DNA of 64,000 nt from Massospora cicadina (GCA_022478985.1 JAKSZP010013556.1:1-64000), one strand, 5' to 3'. Positions 36,394 to 47,870 are shown, numbered from the stretch's first letter. Program-made: numbers and translations. The notes: generated by a model from the sequence alone, not told the origin.

Positions 36394-37543
36394 TGTCAGG
36401 CAAACAGCAAGTTAAATTTAGATTGGCCTGCCAGCTTGAGTGCTGAAGCACCCAAAAGCAAACCAGAATGCCAGAGGCACTGCTGCTAGTATAACAGTTA
36501 TGGAACTGGGAAAGAGTTCCACCAAAAATTTCATATGATACATAATCACATATAGACATCTAGTGAAATATCAGATGAACATGACTATAAACCCCAAGGG
36601 GTGTTGGAATGCTAGCGGAAGAGGCAGTTTGTTTTTCAGCATAAAACTAAAGTTGGGGAAAGGATTTTTATTAGAAAAATAAAGGAGTAAAGTTGACCAA
36701 CAATTTTCTCAGTGCAAGGCCACTGATTAAATAGTGTTCAATTGTGAGGAGTCCAAGCAGGGATTGGATCCCTCAAGTTCACCTAACCTGACAAATTTTT
36801 CAGGAAATGGGGCAGATAATATCAAATAGAACTGACATTGAAGGATTTGGTGGCAGGCTGAGTCACTGTCAGTTTGACCTCAAGTGCCTGAACCAAAGCT
36901 CAAATACATTTTCACTGGTTAGTGCGATGGCATCTGGCCTGATGAGCCACAGGAATTTCCCAAGGCCACCCCACGTAAGGGTGGTCCCAATTGGTTGATA
37001 TGGGTTCAGGATGCCCAACCCACCTGTGCCCGGTCACTGGGCTGTTTGTTTGTAAAATGAGTTTTGTCAGATGCAACTCCCATTTTGCTGGATAAGGGTT
37101 TTAAACTGTCAATGATTATTTCTGAAGATACCATCTGCACATTGGGGATAATCTTCAATGATTCTGAGGGAGGATTGGTATCAGCGATAGTATGGGTAAA
37201 TGGGTCAAAACCATCTGTGCTTCTGGCCAATAATTCAACATCTGTCCCTTTTTTGTATGCATTTTCTGATTAACAAGCTTAAATCTCATTGGTTTTGGAA
37301 TCTTCGACTTTGATTTGGTGATATTGGTGCAGATTTCCTTAATCCAATAGACAAGTTTGGCTGAGGTAAGTGAGGGTACCAGGGGAGGGATCCAAAGAGG
37401 GAAGGCTGTTACCCAGCTCATCTACCATGTGGGCAAGGTCACCATGGGTAATGAGGAGTACAGATGCCCTCTTTGGACCTTTTTATTTGGGAATGGGAAA
37501 AATTGCCTGATCCATGCACAAGGGATGTTCCCCTGGACTTACA
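36394..37543 (-). repeat. Element F 3' LTR
   Basis: 1150 bp, nearly the same as the right copy. In element orientation a poly(A)-rich purine tract (37544-37561, GG followed by a run of A) precedes it. The 11-nt site AGTTGACCAAC is at 36691-36701, with TATTTAA 32 bp upstream. Confidence 0.93.
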
Positions 37544-38626
37544 TTTTTTTTTTTTTTTCCAAAGGAAGGGCGCCACCACCAGGAAACTGCTTAAGGGCCA
37601 TAGTATGCGAGCCTTAGGCAATTTGATCGCCATGACAGTTGCAACTTTTGGGGGGACAGGGAGTGTCAGGATGAGACTCATGGAATGCCTTGACCAGTTC
37701 CATGCAATTGGCGCAATTGCAAGCCTTGACCCAACTGTTCTCATAGGCTGGATACCCCTTCCACGCTACAAGATACTGAACCAACCACCAGGATATGTGG
37801 GATGCCAAGATGTTTTACACATTGGCTTCCTCTGCATCCTCTATCACAATTGGTTTAGGTTTGGTAGGAATGATCCTCGTGAACAGGGACAACTGAGACA
37901 TGTGAAAGATGGGGTGCTGTTTCCAATGAGCTGGCAGCTTTAACTGGAAAGCACCATTCCCCAAGTCTTCTACTACCAGATGGGGACCCAAACGCTTGCT
38001 TGCAAACTTCCTGGAAGGTACCTGCATCCACAGATGGCAAGTATCTAACATAGCATGTGACCCACTGCAATATTGTGCCCAGGAAGCCATTTATGATCTG
38101 CAAACTGCTTATAATCATTGATCACCTTTGTGGGGTGCTCCCGCACTAAGGACTGATTAGACTGAATGTGCTCAACATGATCTGTGGCAGCAGGAACCTC
38201 AGGATGCAGACAGGGACTGATAAAAAAGAGGGATTGTAACCCAACGTTGCTTCATATGGAGAAACCCCTGTAGAAGCGTAAGTTATATTATTATAGGCAA
38301 AATTGGGTGAGAGGGAGGTCATTGGCCTAGATATCTTGTGTGGCCACTGCATAACAACACAAATACTGTTCCAAAATTTGGTTAACCCGCTTGGTTTGTC
38401 CATCAGACTGGGGATGGTATATGGTGGAATGGCAGGGGTAATTTTTAAGATGGATAAAAAATCATTCCAGAACTGCACTATAATTTGGGGCCCACGGTCA
38501 TTGATGATCTCCTGTGGGAGACCAAACATCAAGAACACATGGTGTATGAAGAGAAAAGCAGTTTCTTCAGATGTGATTGCAGAAGCACAGGGAGTAAATA
38601 GGGAAAATTTGGTGAAGCAACTGACC
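37544..38626 (-). pseudogene. Element F integrase C-terminal half and chromodomain
   Basis: This half begins after E with SCFTKFSLFTP (core strand following the first catalytic Asp position, here Ser), then INDRGPQIIVQFWNDFL with the second Asp kept, and NFAYNNITYASTGVSPYEA late in the core (all within 38146-38712). A GPY/F-type domain with FQLKLPAHWKQHPIFHMSQL follows (37815-38090). The end is a well kept chromodomain at 37614-37808 (VQYLVAWKGYPAYENSWV). The catalytic Glu region is degraded and two frameshifts are present. Confidence 0.85.
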
Positions 38627-38631
38627 ACCAC

Positions 38632-39473
38632 TGTAAGGAGAGTGTCTATAACTCTCCTGTTTTCAGCGTGGTGGTACTCAGTGCACAGAGCCAATGCATA
38701 GAAACTAGCCATTATATTAAAGCTACTAGCGCCCAGCAGAGGGTGCTGGGACAGTAATAACTAAAACCAAGAAGTGTGATAAGAAACCATCCAAAAATTA
38801 TGTGGTGCACAAGGAGAGAAGAGGTAAATGGACCAGGTTGTAGGGTATCTGGATAAACCAACAGTGCATGTGGGGAAAATCTGATTGTGTTCAAAATGGA
38901 ATGGTTAATGTGGCGTGAGACCTCCATAAAGGGGTCCATGCACAGGATAATACAAAATAACTTTGTAATAAACTGGTAAAACAGGAAATTTTATTCAGGA
39001 AAGTTGACCAACAAGGGATGTTGGTTGTGAAAACATATTTGAAGTGGTTTGGGGTAATTAAAGGTCTGTGGAAATGTGCTCAAGCCTTGATGCTCCAATA
39101 GACACACACTCCCATCCATTTTGGTAAAATACACCAAAAGTGCCTTCACTTGAGTGATCAATTGAAGCTGTATTCTACATGAGCACATGATTTCATAGCT
39201 CAAATGGGATTCAAACCCTCGTTCTCCAATTAACTGAATCAAACCATCTTTGTTTGTTACATAGATTATATATTTCAGTGCCTGGGCTGAGATAAGGGGC
39301 TGGGCATTTTGCACCACCTTAGTACCAACCTGAGCATGTTTTTCTTGCACCCAGCGTTGGTCTAAGGTGTGTTTCAGGTCAGTAAGAGCCTGAAGTTTTA
39401 TCTTCTGGGTTTTCCTGTCACCCAGCCTTATCTTTGGCATTGGTTCTAACTAATAGGTCATCCAACCATGACA
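38632..39473 (-). repeat. Element E 3' LTR
   Basis: 842 bp, TGTAAGGAGAG to ATGACA in plus reading. It has the U5 hairpin (38637-38657), the 11-nt primer-matching site at 39002-39012, and an AT-rich TATA-like box about 30 bp upstream of that site. Confidence 0.93.
38637..38657 (-). promoter_or_regulatory. Conserved U5 hairpin in D/E-family LTRs
   Basis: A 7-bp perfect inverted repeat, GGAGAGT and ACTCTCC, surrounds GTCTATA and sits 5 bp from the U5 end. The same hairpin occurs in both D copies, in the solo LTR inside E and, with one G-to-A change or a shorter stem, in the other E copy and at 12118. In fission yeast Tf1 a stem in U5 next to the primer site is part of the self-priming structure; here that role is inferred. 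Confidence 0.6.
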
Positions 39474-40747
39474 TTACCCTCTCCTCCTTCTTGGGCTCCA
39501 CCCCCCTCCAGGGGCGTTCACTAAGGAGAAGTTCTTATATGCAAGTGGCAACTTCATAGCAGCAACAGCTGGCCTGGGCTTTGATTCTGCAGCCTCAGGG
39601 AAACAATTATAGAATAATTCAATAAGGTCTTGGGCATGCACACAGTCACATGCCAGCACCCAACTATTCTTAGCTGCATCAAACCCCTTCCAGGATACCA
39701 GGTACTCAAGACATCACTTAACCTATCATCTAGTACTAAAAAAAAAGACATCACTTAACCTGGTGGGAGGCTACTATTTCTCTACTTCCCATTCTGGAGC
39801 CCCATCCATGAGAAAAGCCTCAGGAGTCACAGGTGGGGGCCCTCAAACAATGTCAATTTGCTCTCATGAAAGATGGAGAAGATCCAGAATGCAGAGGGAA
39901 GGCCCAACTGGTATGAGGCGTGACCCACTTTTCTAACTATATGGTAAGGACCAATCCTCTTTGGACCCAGCTTTTTGCAATGGCTTCTTGATAGGGATGT
40001 TATGAGCATCAAGCATCACAAGATCCCTTCCTTGTATGCAGGACCCACTTGGCACTTTCCATCAGCGTTCTCCTTATACACTCACATTGCCGCCTCCAAG
40101 CTTGTAAAAACCCCCTGGTGGACCTTCTTGATTGTCTTAGCAAAGTCCACCACCGCTTCAACCTTAGACCCACAGCTGGGCTTCATGTTAAAGGCGGAGG
40201 TAAAGCCATGGCTGGCAAAAAAAGAGGAACAACTAATTGAGGAGTGCAAGGTATTGTTGTAGCTAAATTGGGCCATGGGAAGGTGAGAAACCCAATCTGA
40301 ATGATCTGCGGCGGTGTAACACTGCAGAAACTGTTCCAAGCACTGGTTCACTCATTTAGTCTGCCCATCTGATTGGGCGTGATAGGCAGTTGAATGGTAA
40401 GGGCAAATCTGAATAGTCTTACACAACTCTTTCTAAAAGACAGAGGTAAACTGGGGGCCTCAGTTGCTGATAATTTCTTGGGGAACCGCATTTAGTGCAA
40501 ACACATGGGTGACAAAGAGCTTAGCCATCTCAGCTGTGGTTATTGTAGTTCTGTAAGGAATATAGTATATAGTGGGTGAACTTTGTAAACTGGTCCGCCA
40601 CCACCATGATGGCATCATAACTATCAGAGGCTGGTAATTCCACAATAAAATCAACTGAGAGGGAAGTCCAGGGCCCTTCAGCTTTTAGACTGGTACCAAC
40701 AACCCCGCTAAAGGTTAATGATTGGGTTTTATCTGGTTGCAGACCAA
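39474..40747 (-). pseudogene. Element E integrase C-terminal part and chromodomain
   Basis: After the solo LTR the integrase continues: the second zinc Cys pair, SVDFIVELPASDSYDAIMVV (40530-40751, first catalytic Asp kept), a core with ISN where the second Asp would be, and late-core MAQFSYNNTLHSSISCSSFF (40082-40351). C-terminal domain LGPKRIGPYHIVRKVGHASY (39827-40012) has the GPY motif. The chromodomain reads EYLVSWKGFDAAKNSWV near 39650-39720 over a frameshift. A duplicated patch near 39690-39755 (ACATCACTTAACC twice) may mark a small tandem duplication. Confidence 0.83.
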
Positions 40748-40752
40748 GCACT

Positions 40753-41594
40753 TGTCATGTGTAGATGATATCATAGTTGGAACCAACCCCAAAGATAAGG
40801 CTGGGCGCCTGGAGGCCCAAAAATTGAAGCTACAGGGCCTCCCTAACTTGAGGCATACCCTAGACCAACGCTGGGTATGGGCAAAATATGCTCAGGTTGG
40901 TACTAGTGGGGTGCCAAAAGCCCAGTTCCTTACTAAGGCCAGGCGTTAAAACAAACAGTTTTACCTAATGGACACAGATGGTTCAGTTTAGTTTGTTGAG
41001 GAACGGGGTTTCAAAACCCATTCTATTTATGAAACAATGCATTTGGGTCAAATCCAACTTCAATCAATAACTCAAGTGAAGTCAGTTTTAGCTTATTTAA
41101 CAAATTTGGGTGGGAGTGTTGACCTATTGGTGGGTCAGTGCTTGGGTCCACTGCAGCAAACCCCATTTTCCCCTGACGATGCTTAAATGTGTTTTCTTTG
41201 ACCAAAATTCCATGTTGGATGACTTTCCAGATAAACTTTTCCCCATTTTACCATTTTTGATATGTTATTCTGAGTGATCCTGTGTATGGACCCCTTTGAG
41301 GAGGTCTCACACTCCATTAAACTTGCCATTTTGGACAAAATAAGATTATCCCCTCATGCATCATTGGTTCATCCAGGTCCCCTCCAACCTGGGTCATTTA
41401 CCCCTTTTTCCAGTGTGCCCTGCAACATTTTTGGCTGGTTATTTATCACCTTTCTTTGCTTAAGTTATTATTGCTCCAGCACCCTATGCTAGACAATTAT
41501 GCTTTTTATTTTAATGGCTAGTTCCCTAATGTTGGGCTTGTGCACCAAACACTGCCACGCTGGGAACAGGAGAGTTATAGACACTCTCCTTACA
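40753..41594 (+). mobile_element. Solo LTR inside element E, opposite orientation
   Basis: 842 bp, the reverse complement of the D/E-family LTR (TGTCATG to CTCCTTACA). Flanks are a perfect 5-bp duplication, GCACT (40748-40752 and 41595-41599). Leaving it and one copy out rebuilds the CxxC of the integrase zinc domain (YKECLVCNQ). It is the innermost layer of the nest. The primer-matching site is decayed (GTTGGATGACT). Confidence 0.95.
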
Positions 41595-41599
41595 GCACT

Positions 41600-43250
41600 C
41601 CTTATAATACCACCCCACCTGAGCAAGAAAGCCCTTCCAATTGTAGGTGTGACATATCAACTCCAATGTCTTTGCTTTCTCAGGATAACTAATGGTGATC
41701 CCATTGTGATGGTCCTGGATGATTTCCAGGTGCAGTAGTCCAGCAGGTACCCAGAGGCGCCCCTGAAACCACACCATCTCATCCTTTACATGAAACCCCT
41801 GGATAGGTCCACTTGATTTAAAGTGCTCTTAACAAGTACCATAGTATATTTGCCTGACTGTGGCTGAAAAAAAACCTTTCTGAACATACCATATTCCCCC
41901 ATGTTTTCCAGTGGTGCAAGCGCTGGCCCATTGGCCAAGGGAGAGGGAAGATGCAACAAAATTTTCTCTGGAGGAATCATCACCTGTATTTTGTGGGCTT
42001 CTACCTCCTTTGGATCAGGAGCTAAATCAGGGTTGCAGCTCAAAGCATCCACCAAACTGTTATCCTTACCCTTGGTGAACTGATACAAAAAGGCAAATTG
42101 GGCAAGGGTCTTATGCCAGTGGGTCTGCCGTGGGGTTAAGACATGAGGAGCGCGGTAGTACAGCAAGGCATGGTGGTCTGTATGTATCCAGAAAGGTTGG
42201 GATAAGCCATGCAAGTGGTGATGCCAATAAGTCAGTGCCTCCACCACTGCTAGTAACTCCTTGTCATAAATGGAATAATTCAACTCTGGCAAAGACATTT
42301 TCCTAGAAAAATATCCCACTGGATGCTCTATCCCATCTTTGCCTACTTGTAACATGGTGGCTGCTATGGCGAAGTTGGAGACATCAGCAGCTACAATGAA
42401 ATCCTTTGAAGGGTTGACATGGCAAAGAACAGATGTGGAGAACAGGGTGCACTTCACTGCTTGGAAAACATCCTCCAAAATGGGGGACCACTGAAGCACC
42501 TTGGCACTGCTAGCCTTATATAAGGGAGCTGTTACCTCAGAGAGATTGGGTGTGAACTTCTTGAAAAATGTACACATCCCCAAAAAACTCCTCAATTCCT
42601 TGACTGAGGTAGGGGTAGGCCACTCATAAATTGCCTTCTCCTTGTCTGGAGTCATCATGTGTCTTTGGTTAAACATGACGTTGCCCAGAAACATGACCTG
42701 GGACTTGAAAAACTCACACTTGCTTATCTTCAGTGTAAGACTGGCTACCTTTAACCTCTCCACCACTTGCCAAAGGTGTACTGCATGGGACTCATAGTTG
42801 GGAGAAAACACCAGAATTTAATCAATGTAGGCAACCGTGCATACCCCTAACAAGTCCCCTAACGCTGCATCAATGTGGCGTTGAAAGATAGCAGGGGCAT
42901 TCTTAAGTCCAAAGGGCATGACCCAAGACTGGAAGACACCTTTTCTGGTACAGAATGCGGTTAACCACTCCCATCCCTTCTTATTTCATATCTGGTTAAA
43001 CAAAGAGGCAATCCAGTTTGGCCAGACTTTAGCCTTCTCCACATAGCTTGCAATCTGTGAATCCAAAGGGATGGGATGGAGGTCTGGTACAGTAACATTG
43101 ATAAGGTTCCCATAGTCTATGTAGGGGCATATAGTACCATCAGCCTTCTCAACAAAGAGAAGGGGGGAGCAAACAGGGGAGGTATGCTGAAAAATGGCAC
43201 CTTTGGCTAACTGATCCTTTACCCACACATTCAACGCCTTTTCTCCCACA
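41600..43250 (-). pseudogene. Element E reverse transcriptase, RNase H and integrase N-terminus
   Basis: One 341-residue frame (41786-42811) covers the RT thumb (LKISKCEFFKSQVMFLGNV), the link (LRSFLGMCTFFKKFTPNL), RNase H (VAADVSNFAIAATML, IHTDHHALLYY, FTKGKDNSLVDALS) and the start of integrase. Upstream, the palm box at 42818-42829 reads YID then a TAA stop in place of the second Asp. RT N-terminal sequence with LLFVEKADGTICPYIDY is at 42986-43249. The zinc-domain start is at 41600-41777. One key stop and a few frameshifts inactivate it. Confidence 0.87.
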
Positions 43251-44081
43251 CAGTCAATGGGTAAATGGGGTAAGATATATGCACCAGGTCCACAATGAGC
43301 TTGAAGTCACAATCAAATTCAGAGTGCTCAGGAAGTGTGTTAGCGGATGCTGCATCAAAAGAAGATTCCAACCCCTCCAAACAGGATGGTAGGGGAACCT
43401 CCACAGATGGCTTCAGCAAAGGGGAAAGCTTAAAAGAGGGAATATTGGGCTAATGAGGTAATTTTCTCTGGCGTTATCCTCCAACAAAGGAACAATCAAC
43501 TTGTGACCATTGGACAAAGATAAGGATAGAGTGTTTTCTTTCAAATTTGTCCTGACATCAAAATTTCTCCACCACTCTACACCCAAAATAATGGGGAACA
43601 AGAGGTTCTTGATAGCTTAAAAAAGGTTGGACAGAAGATAGGCACCCACCTGGTAGTCCACCAATCCTATGACATTCAGCGCAGGGATACCTTGAGACGC
43701 CCCACCTCTAACTATACCACCTGGTGAGTAGCTCAAATCAAGGTAATCAGCAAGGTCTTGGTCAATAAAATTATTTGAGGCACCAGTATCCACCAAAATA
43801 GTTGTGCTGAACTTGCTATAAGAGAAAGTAAGAGTAGCAGTCAACAAGAAGTATCCAGTATGAAATTTATTCAAAGCTGACAAGACCCCCACCTCACCTA
43901 AAAACACTTCCTCTGGCATTAACTTATCACCAAAGTGTGTTTTAGAATCATAGAAGGGGGAGGGATAGTTGGCCACTCTTACTACAGAGGCCACACACCC
44001 CTCCATGCCTTCTGCAAGTAAATAAACATTTTCATATTGTAAGCGCAGTTCTTTTTCAAATTCCTGAGTGCTGAGAATCAT
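43251..44081 (-). pseudogene. Element E protease
   Basis: A retropepsin with the active site TTILVDTGASNNFIDQDLA lies in the 154-residue frame 43617-44081, with catalytic Asp intact. The C-terminal segment with GVEWWRNFDVRTNLKENTL is in 43413-43601, and the lead into RT in 43231-43419. It would cut the polyprotein. The closest relative in the window is the protease of D, which shares the same phrases. Confidence 0.82.
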
Positions 44082-44597
44082 GGAAGAGATAAAACGGAGA
44101 TTTTCTGGTGTGATTCCTTATACATGAATAGGTTTCAGATCTGTGCCATGAGAGAGCAAATATGGTTCAGAGGTATATATCATGTTTCCATTATAAAAGG
44201 CGTTTTTAGATGTGAATGACCCTATTCTCTTAAACTCAATGGAATGCTCAATGGTTTCAAGGCCAACGCCCCAGTCCCATCTGCGCTGATTCTGCTGGCA
44301 TTGACTGAATGCGCTGGTGAAGGAAAACTCATTTATTAAAATGAAAATTGATTATTTTGGTGGAAAGTCAGGGAATCTCAACTTTCAGACATTGAAGCAT
44401 CCATATCCACCAGGTACAAGCACAAAGGGTAGATACTTTCCAGTTGAAAGCAACCATAATAATGCCAAGTTGCTCCAACCTTTGGGAAAAAGAGGAAACA
44501 GTGGTGTGGCTAACAACAGCCAAAGCTCACAGCCAGCGCCCACTGTTTCCACTTTAGAAAAGTTCCTCATGGAAAAAGTTTGTGCACATAAAAAAAG
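44082..44597 (-). other. Element E leader: no gag, antisense open frame
   Basis: About 530 bp separate the primer site from the protease, too short for a capsid. The minus strand continues the pre-protease segment shared with D (NAFYN, EPYLLSHG, DLKPI, ITPEN). The plus strand is open from 44317 to 44739 and resembles D's antisense frame: FGGKSGN, PYPPGT, RYFPVE, NNAKLLQPL. A function for this frame is not known. Confidence 0.55.
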
Positions 44598-44612
44598 GGG
44601 TTGGTCAACTAA
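44598..44612 (-). promoter_or_regulatory. Element E self-primer binding site
   Basis: In element orientation the LTR end is followed by TTAGTTGACCAACCC. Its AGTTGACCAAC is the exact complement of GTTGGTCAACT inside the same LTR (44984-44994). No TGG start typical of tRNA priming is present. The pattern matches Tf1-type self-priming, where the first 11 transcript bases fold back as primer. Confidence 0.65.
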
Positions 44613-45452
44613 TGTAAGGAGAATGTCTATAACTCTCCTGTTTCCAGCGTGGTGGTGCTTGGTGCACAGAGCCAACACATGGAAACTAGCCATCAGTACT
44701 AAAGCTACTAGCACCCAGCAGAGGGTGCTGGAACAGTAATAACTAAAACTAAGAAGTGTAATAAGGAACCATCCAAAAATGATTTGGTGCTCAAGGCAGG
44801 AAGAGGTAAACAGACCAGGTTGGAGGGTACCTGGGCAAACCAACAGTGCATGTGGGGAAAATCTGATTGTGTTCAAAATAGAATGGTTATTGTGGCATGA
44901 GACCTCCACAAAAAGGTCTGCACACAGGAATGTATGAAAAACATTGTAATAAACAGGTAAAACGGAAAAATCTTATTTGGGAAAGTTGACCAACAAGGAA
45001 TGTTGGTCACAAAAACATATTTAAAGCGGGTTGGGTTAATTAAGGGTCTGTGGAAGTGTGCCAAGCCTTGATGCTCCAATAGACACATGCTCCCATCCAT
45101 TTTTAGTAAAATACACTGAAAGTGCCTTCACTCAAGTGATTGATTGAGGCTGTATTCTACCCAAGCACATGATTTTATAACTTGATAGTATTTGAATCCT
45201 CATTCCCCAATTAACCAAATTGAACCGTCTTCATTCTTTATGTAGATCATTTGTTTTAGTGCCTGGGTCAAGATAAGGGGCTGGGCATTTTGCACCACCT
45301 TAGTACCAATCTGGGCATGTTTTTCTTGCACCCAGCGTTGGTCGAAGGTGTGTTTCAGGTCAGGAAGAGCCTAAAGTTTTACCTTCTGGGCCTCCTGTCA
45401 CCCAGCCTTATATTTGGCATTAATCCAACTATTAGGTCATCCAACTATGACA
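44613..45452 (-). repeat. Element E 5' LTR
   Basis: 840 bp, very similar to 38632-39473. It carries the primer-matching 11-mer at 44984-44994 and ends at ATGACA before ACCAC. Confidence 0.93.
44984..45025 (-). promoter_or_regulatory. Element E predicted promoter and transcript start
   Basis: In element orientation TTTAAATA (45025-45018) is followed 31 bp downstream by GTTGGTCAACT (44994-44984). If transcription starts there, the transcript begins with the bases that pair with the primer site. The same spacing is seen in D and F. Confidence 0.55.
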
Positions 45453-45457
45453 ACCAC

Positions 45458-46440
45458 CATCACCACCGTAAACCTATTAGAACAGGGAGTTTGACAATAA
45501 AATCCACAGACACTGATGTCCATGGACCACCGCCTGTTGTAGTGGGTGTAGGAGAAAAATTTTCATGAGCGGTCTGACTTGGCTTGAGCACAGGTAACAC
45601 ATTAGCAATCCAAGCCAAAACTTCCTTAGTTAAGCCTGCCCAATTATAAGTATACTTGATTAATTCAATGCATTTCTTGTTGCCCAAATGGCCAATTGTA
45701 GGAGGGACATGATGCGCTTGAAACACCTTGGCCCTAAGGGGGAGGAACCCAAACCTACGATCTAAAATAGATGAGACCCTTCACCAAGGAATACAGGGAA
45801 TGTTTGTGGGTCTGAAGGGATAAGTGATCAAGTAACTCCACTCCTTCAGAGCAGGACATCTATGCTACCAAAACCTATGAAATAAGTGGAGCATATGGAT
45901 CTAACTCTACTGAGGCGACCACAGACAGGACATTAGATAGGATTTGGTGATGGGGATCACAGTAACCAAACACACTTTCTCTGAGTCCATGATGCAATGG
46001 GCCAGGTTGCAGCTAAGAAAGTTGGAAAGCACATTTAATGCACTTTTCATTAGTTCATATCTAAAATTGAAACTGCATAAATCCCAATAGTTATAAACCT
46101 TCCTGTGTGCCAATTTTTGTGGTTTGCAGAAATATAAAAGAGCTTGGTGGTTAGTATGCACAGTTAACTCATGCTGGGCACCCTGTAACAGGTACTGCCA
46201 ATGAGTCAATCCCATGCTATGGCTGCTAATTCTTTATTGTAAATGGCCCATGATTGGTCAGTAGAAGAAAACTTCTGGGAAAAGTAGGCAACCGGATGTT
46301 CTAAGCCATCATGCTTTGGAGCAGAACTGCCCCAACTGCTACTGCTGAAGCATCACAAGTGATGATATATGGTTTGGAGGAGTCTGTGTGTTTTAGAATA
46401 GGGGCAATAATAATACTTCTTTAATTGACTCAATTGCCTG
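45458..46440 (-). pseudogene. Element F integrase N-terminal part and RNase H
   Basis: The zinc domain is in 45460-45726 (HHVPPTIGHLGNKKCIELIK, with the CxxC damaged to VLPVLKP) and the core begins with SVSVDFIVKLP (first catalytic-site Asp of this strand kept). RNase H is upstream: VYTNHQALLYF-like HTNHQALLYF in 45907-46215 and a Ser-Ala-rich start near 46330. E interrupts at 45457. Stops separate the parts. Confidence 0.78.
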
Positions 46441-47870
46441 TTGGCATTTAGGGATCTAACAGAAAGGCACATTTTTACTCGTGAGGGGGTGGAGTGGAGC
46501 AGCCAACTGAGAAAGGGCTGAGGAAAATTTCCTAAAAAAAATAATGGTACCCAAGAAACTCCATAATTGTTTCTGGGTTGTTGGAGTCAACCACTCACAG
46601 ATGGCATATAACTTGTTGGGTAGAATTGCATAACCATCTTTTTAAGACCAGGTTCCTGAGAAAGGTAACTTCCTCCTTATAAAACTCACATTTCAAAGGC
46701 TTGACAAACAGGCCCACCTTGTGCAAAGCAGCCACGACCACTTCCAAGTCTTTAGCATGTTGTTCTGTAGTTGAGGAATGAACCAAGATGTCATCAATAT
46801 ATGCAACTGCACATATAAACTGGAGGTCGCCCAACACACTATCTATCATTCTATGAAAGGTAGCTGGTGCATTCTTCAGCCCAAAAGCATTATGTGGAAC
46901 TGAAAGATACCTCATTTGGTATGAATTGCAGTAAGCCATTCTTGACCTTCCATTACCCTTATTTGGTTAAAGGCATTGACAAGATCAAGCTTGGAGAACA
47001 TGCAAGACTTTGTGATTTCTTGACTGATAGTCTGCTTAAGGGGTAAAGGGTAGGGATTGCTCACTGTAATTTTATTTAGGTGGCCATAATCCATGCAGGG
47101 ATGGAGAGAACCATCAGCCTTCTTGGCAAAAACAATGGGAGGCAATTGGTGACATCTCCTTAAACAACCATCCTTTCTTGAGCATATCATCTAGCTAGAT
47201 GTTAAGAGCAGCCTCCTCTTCTGCCGTGTGAGGATACAAGGGCAGTTGATGTTCACCAACTGTACCATTATTCAGAATTCTAAGTCAAATTTTGTGCAAG
47301 GGGGAAGATGGTCCACCCTCTCAGAATCAAAGATACTTTGATTTCACATCAATACTTTAGGAAAATCAGATGGAAGGCCCAAAGGGGAAACAAAGATAGT
47401 AATGAAGCTGTGGCCTTGTGTTTTCTTGAGGGTTATAACTAAGGGAAATTCTCCCTCCATTTGATAATTGATAAATGACAACATATTTGACTCCAGATGA
47501 ATCTTGACATGTTGCCAGCGCCACAAACCCCCAAGATAACTGAAAACACCAAGTTTAAAATTGCTGAAAACTGATTGAAAAAGCTGAACTGATGTACTGA
47601 GAAAGAAACTGGCCAATGGACTAGGTATGAGGTCTGTGAGGCTGAAGAAGCAACCATCACCAAAGTACCTACATCCAGGTCAAGCTCTAATTGTTGGGAT
47701 AGTTCAACACTCATAAAATTTCCTGCAGCTCCGGTGTCCACCAAAGCCTCAAAGGAACCATGATGGGACCTGACACTAATCTTTATGGGTAGTAAGAAGT
47801 AAGCAAAGTTCTCTATTGGCAGCTGAGTTAAGACCAGTGATATCAAAGAGATGGTAGTGGAGTTGGGGGG
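46441..47870 (-). pseudogene. Element F protease and reverse transcriptase
   Basis: The protease has an intact site FEALVDTGAAGNFMSVELSQ in 47439-47846. RT begins with PPIVFAKKADGSLHPCMDYG (46912-47190) and continues with KLDLVNAFNQIRV. The catalytic YIDD is intact at 46790-46801 (ATT GAT GAC, no CpG), followed by FVKPLKCEFYKEEV. Frameshifts near 46930 and 47200-47340 break the frame. It is otherwise well conserved. Confidence 0.85.

Larger units (their letters stand above)
38632..45452 (-). mobile_element. Element E: gag-less chromovirus carrying a solo LTR
   Basis: LTRs of 842 bp (38632-39473) and 840 bp (44613-45452) are flanked by a perfect 5-bp duplication, ACCAC (38627-38631 and 45453-45457). 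The minus-strand interior has leader, protease, RT, RNase H, integrase (split by a solo LTR) and chromodomain. Leaving E and one ACCAC out rejoins F's integrase at VVMVV|SCFTKF. It is a close relative of D and among the youngest full elements here. Confidence 0.95.

Noticed and set aside
36394..37543. Host gene fragments in 36807-37617
   Set aside because: All open frames here recur at 48525-49334 because both are copies of the F LTR.
37544..37561. Poly(T) run as a sign of a LINE or processed pseudogene
   Set aside because: It is directly next to the F 3' LTR and, on the element strand, is an A-rich polypurine tract.
38146..38712. One continuous 188-residue minus-strand protein
   Set aside because: The frame crosses the left edge of E at 38632: its start is LTR sequence and only the rest is F integrase.
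44317..44739. A plus-strand host or element protein of 140 residues
   Set aside because: Its second half (from about 44613) lies inside the E LTR, so the full frame is not one gene. Only the first part, similar to D, is reported as an antisense frame.
45290..45568. A 92-residue plus-strand protein
   Set aside because: It runs across the end of the E LTR into F integrase read on the wrong strand, and has no motif.
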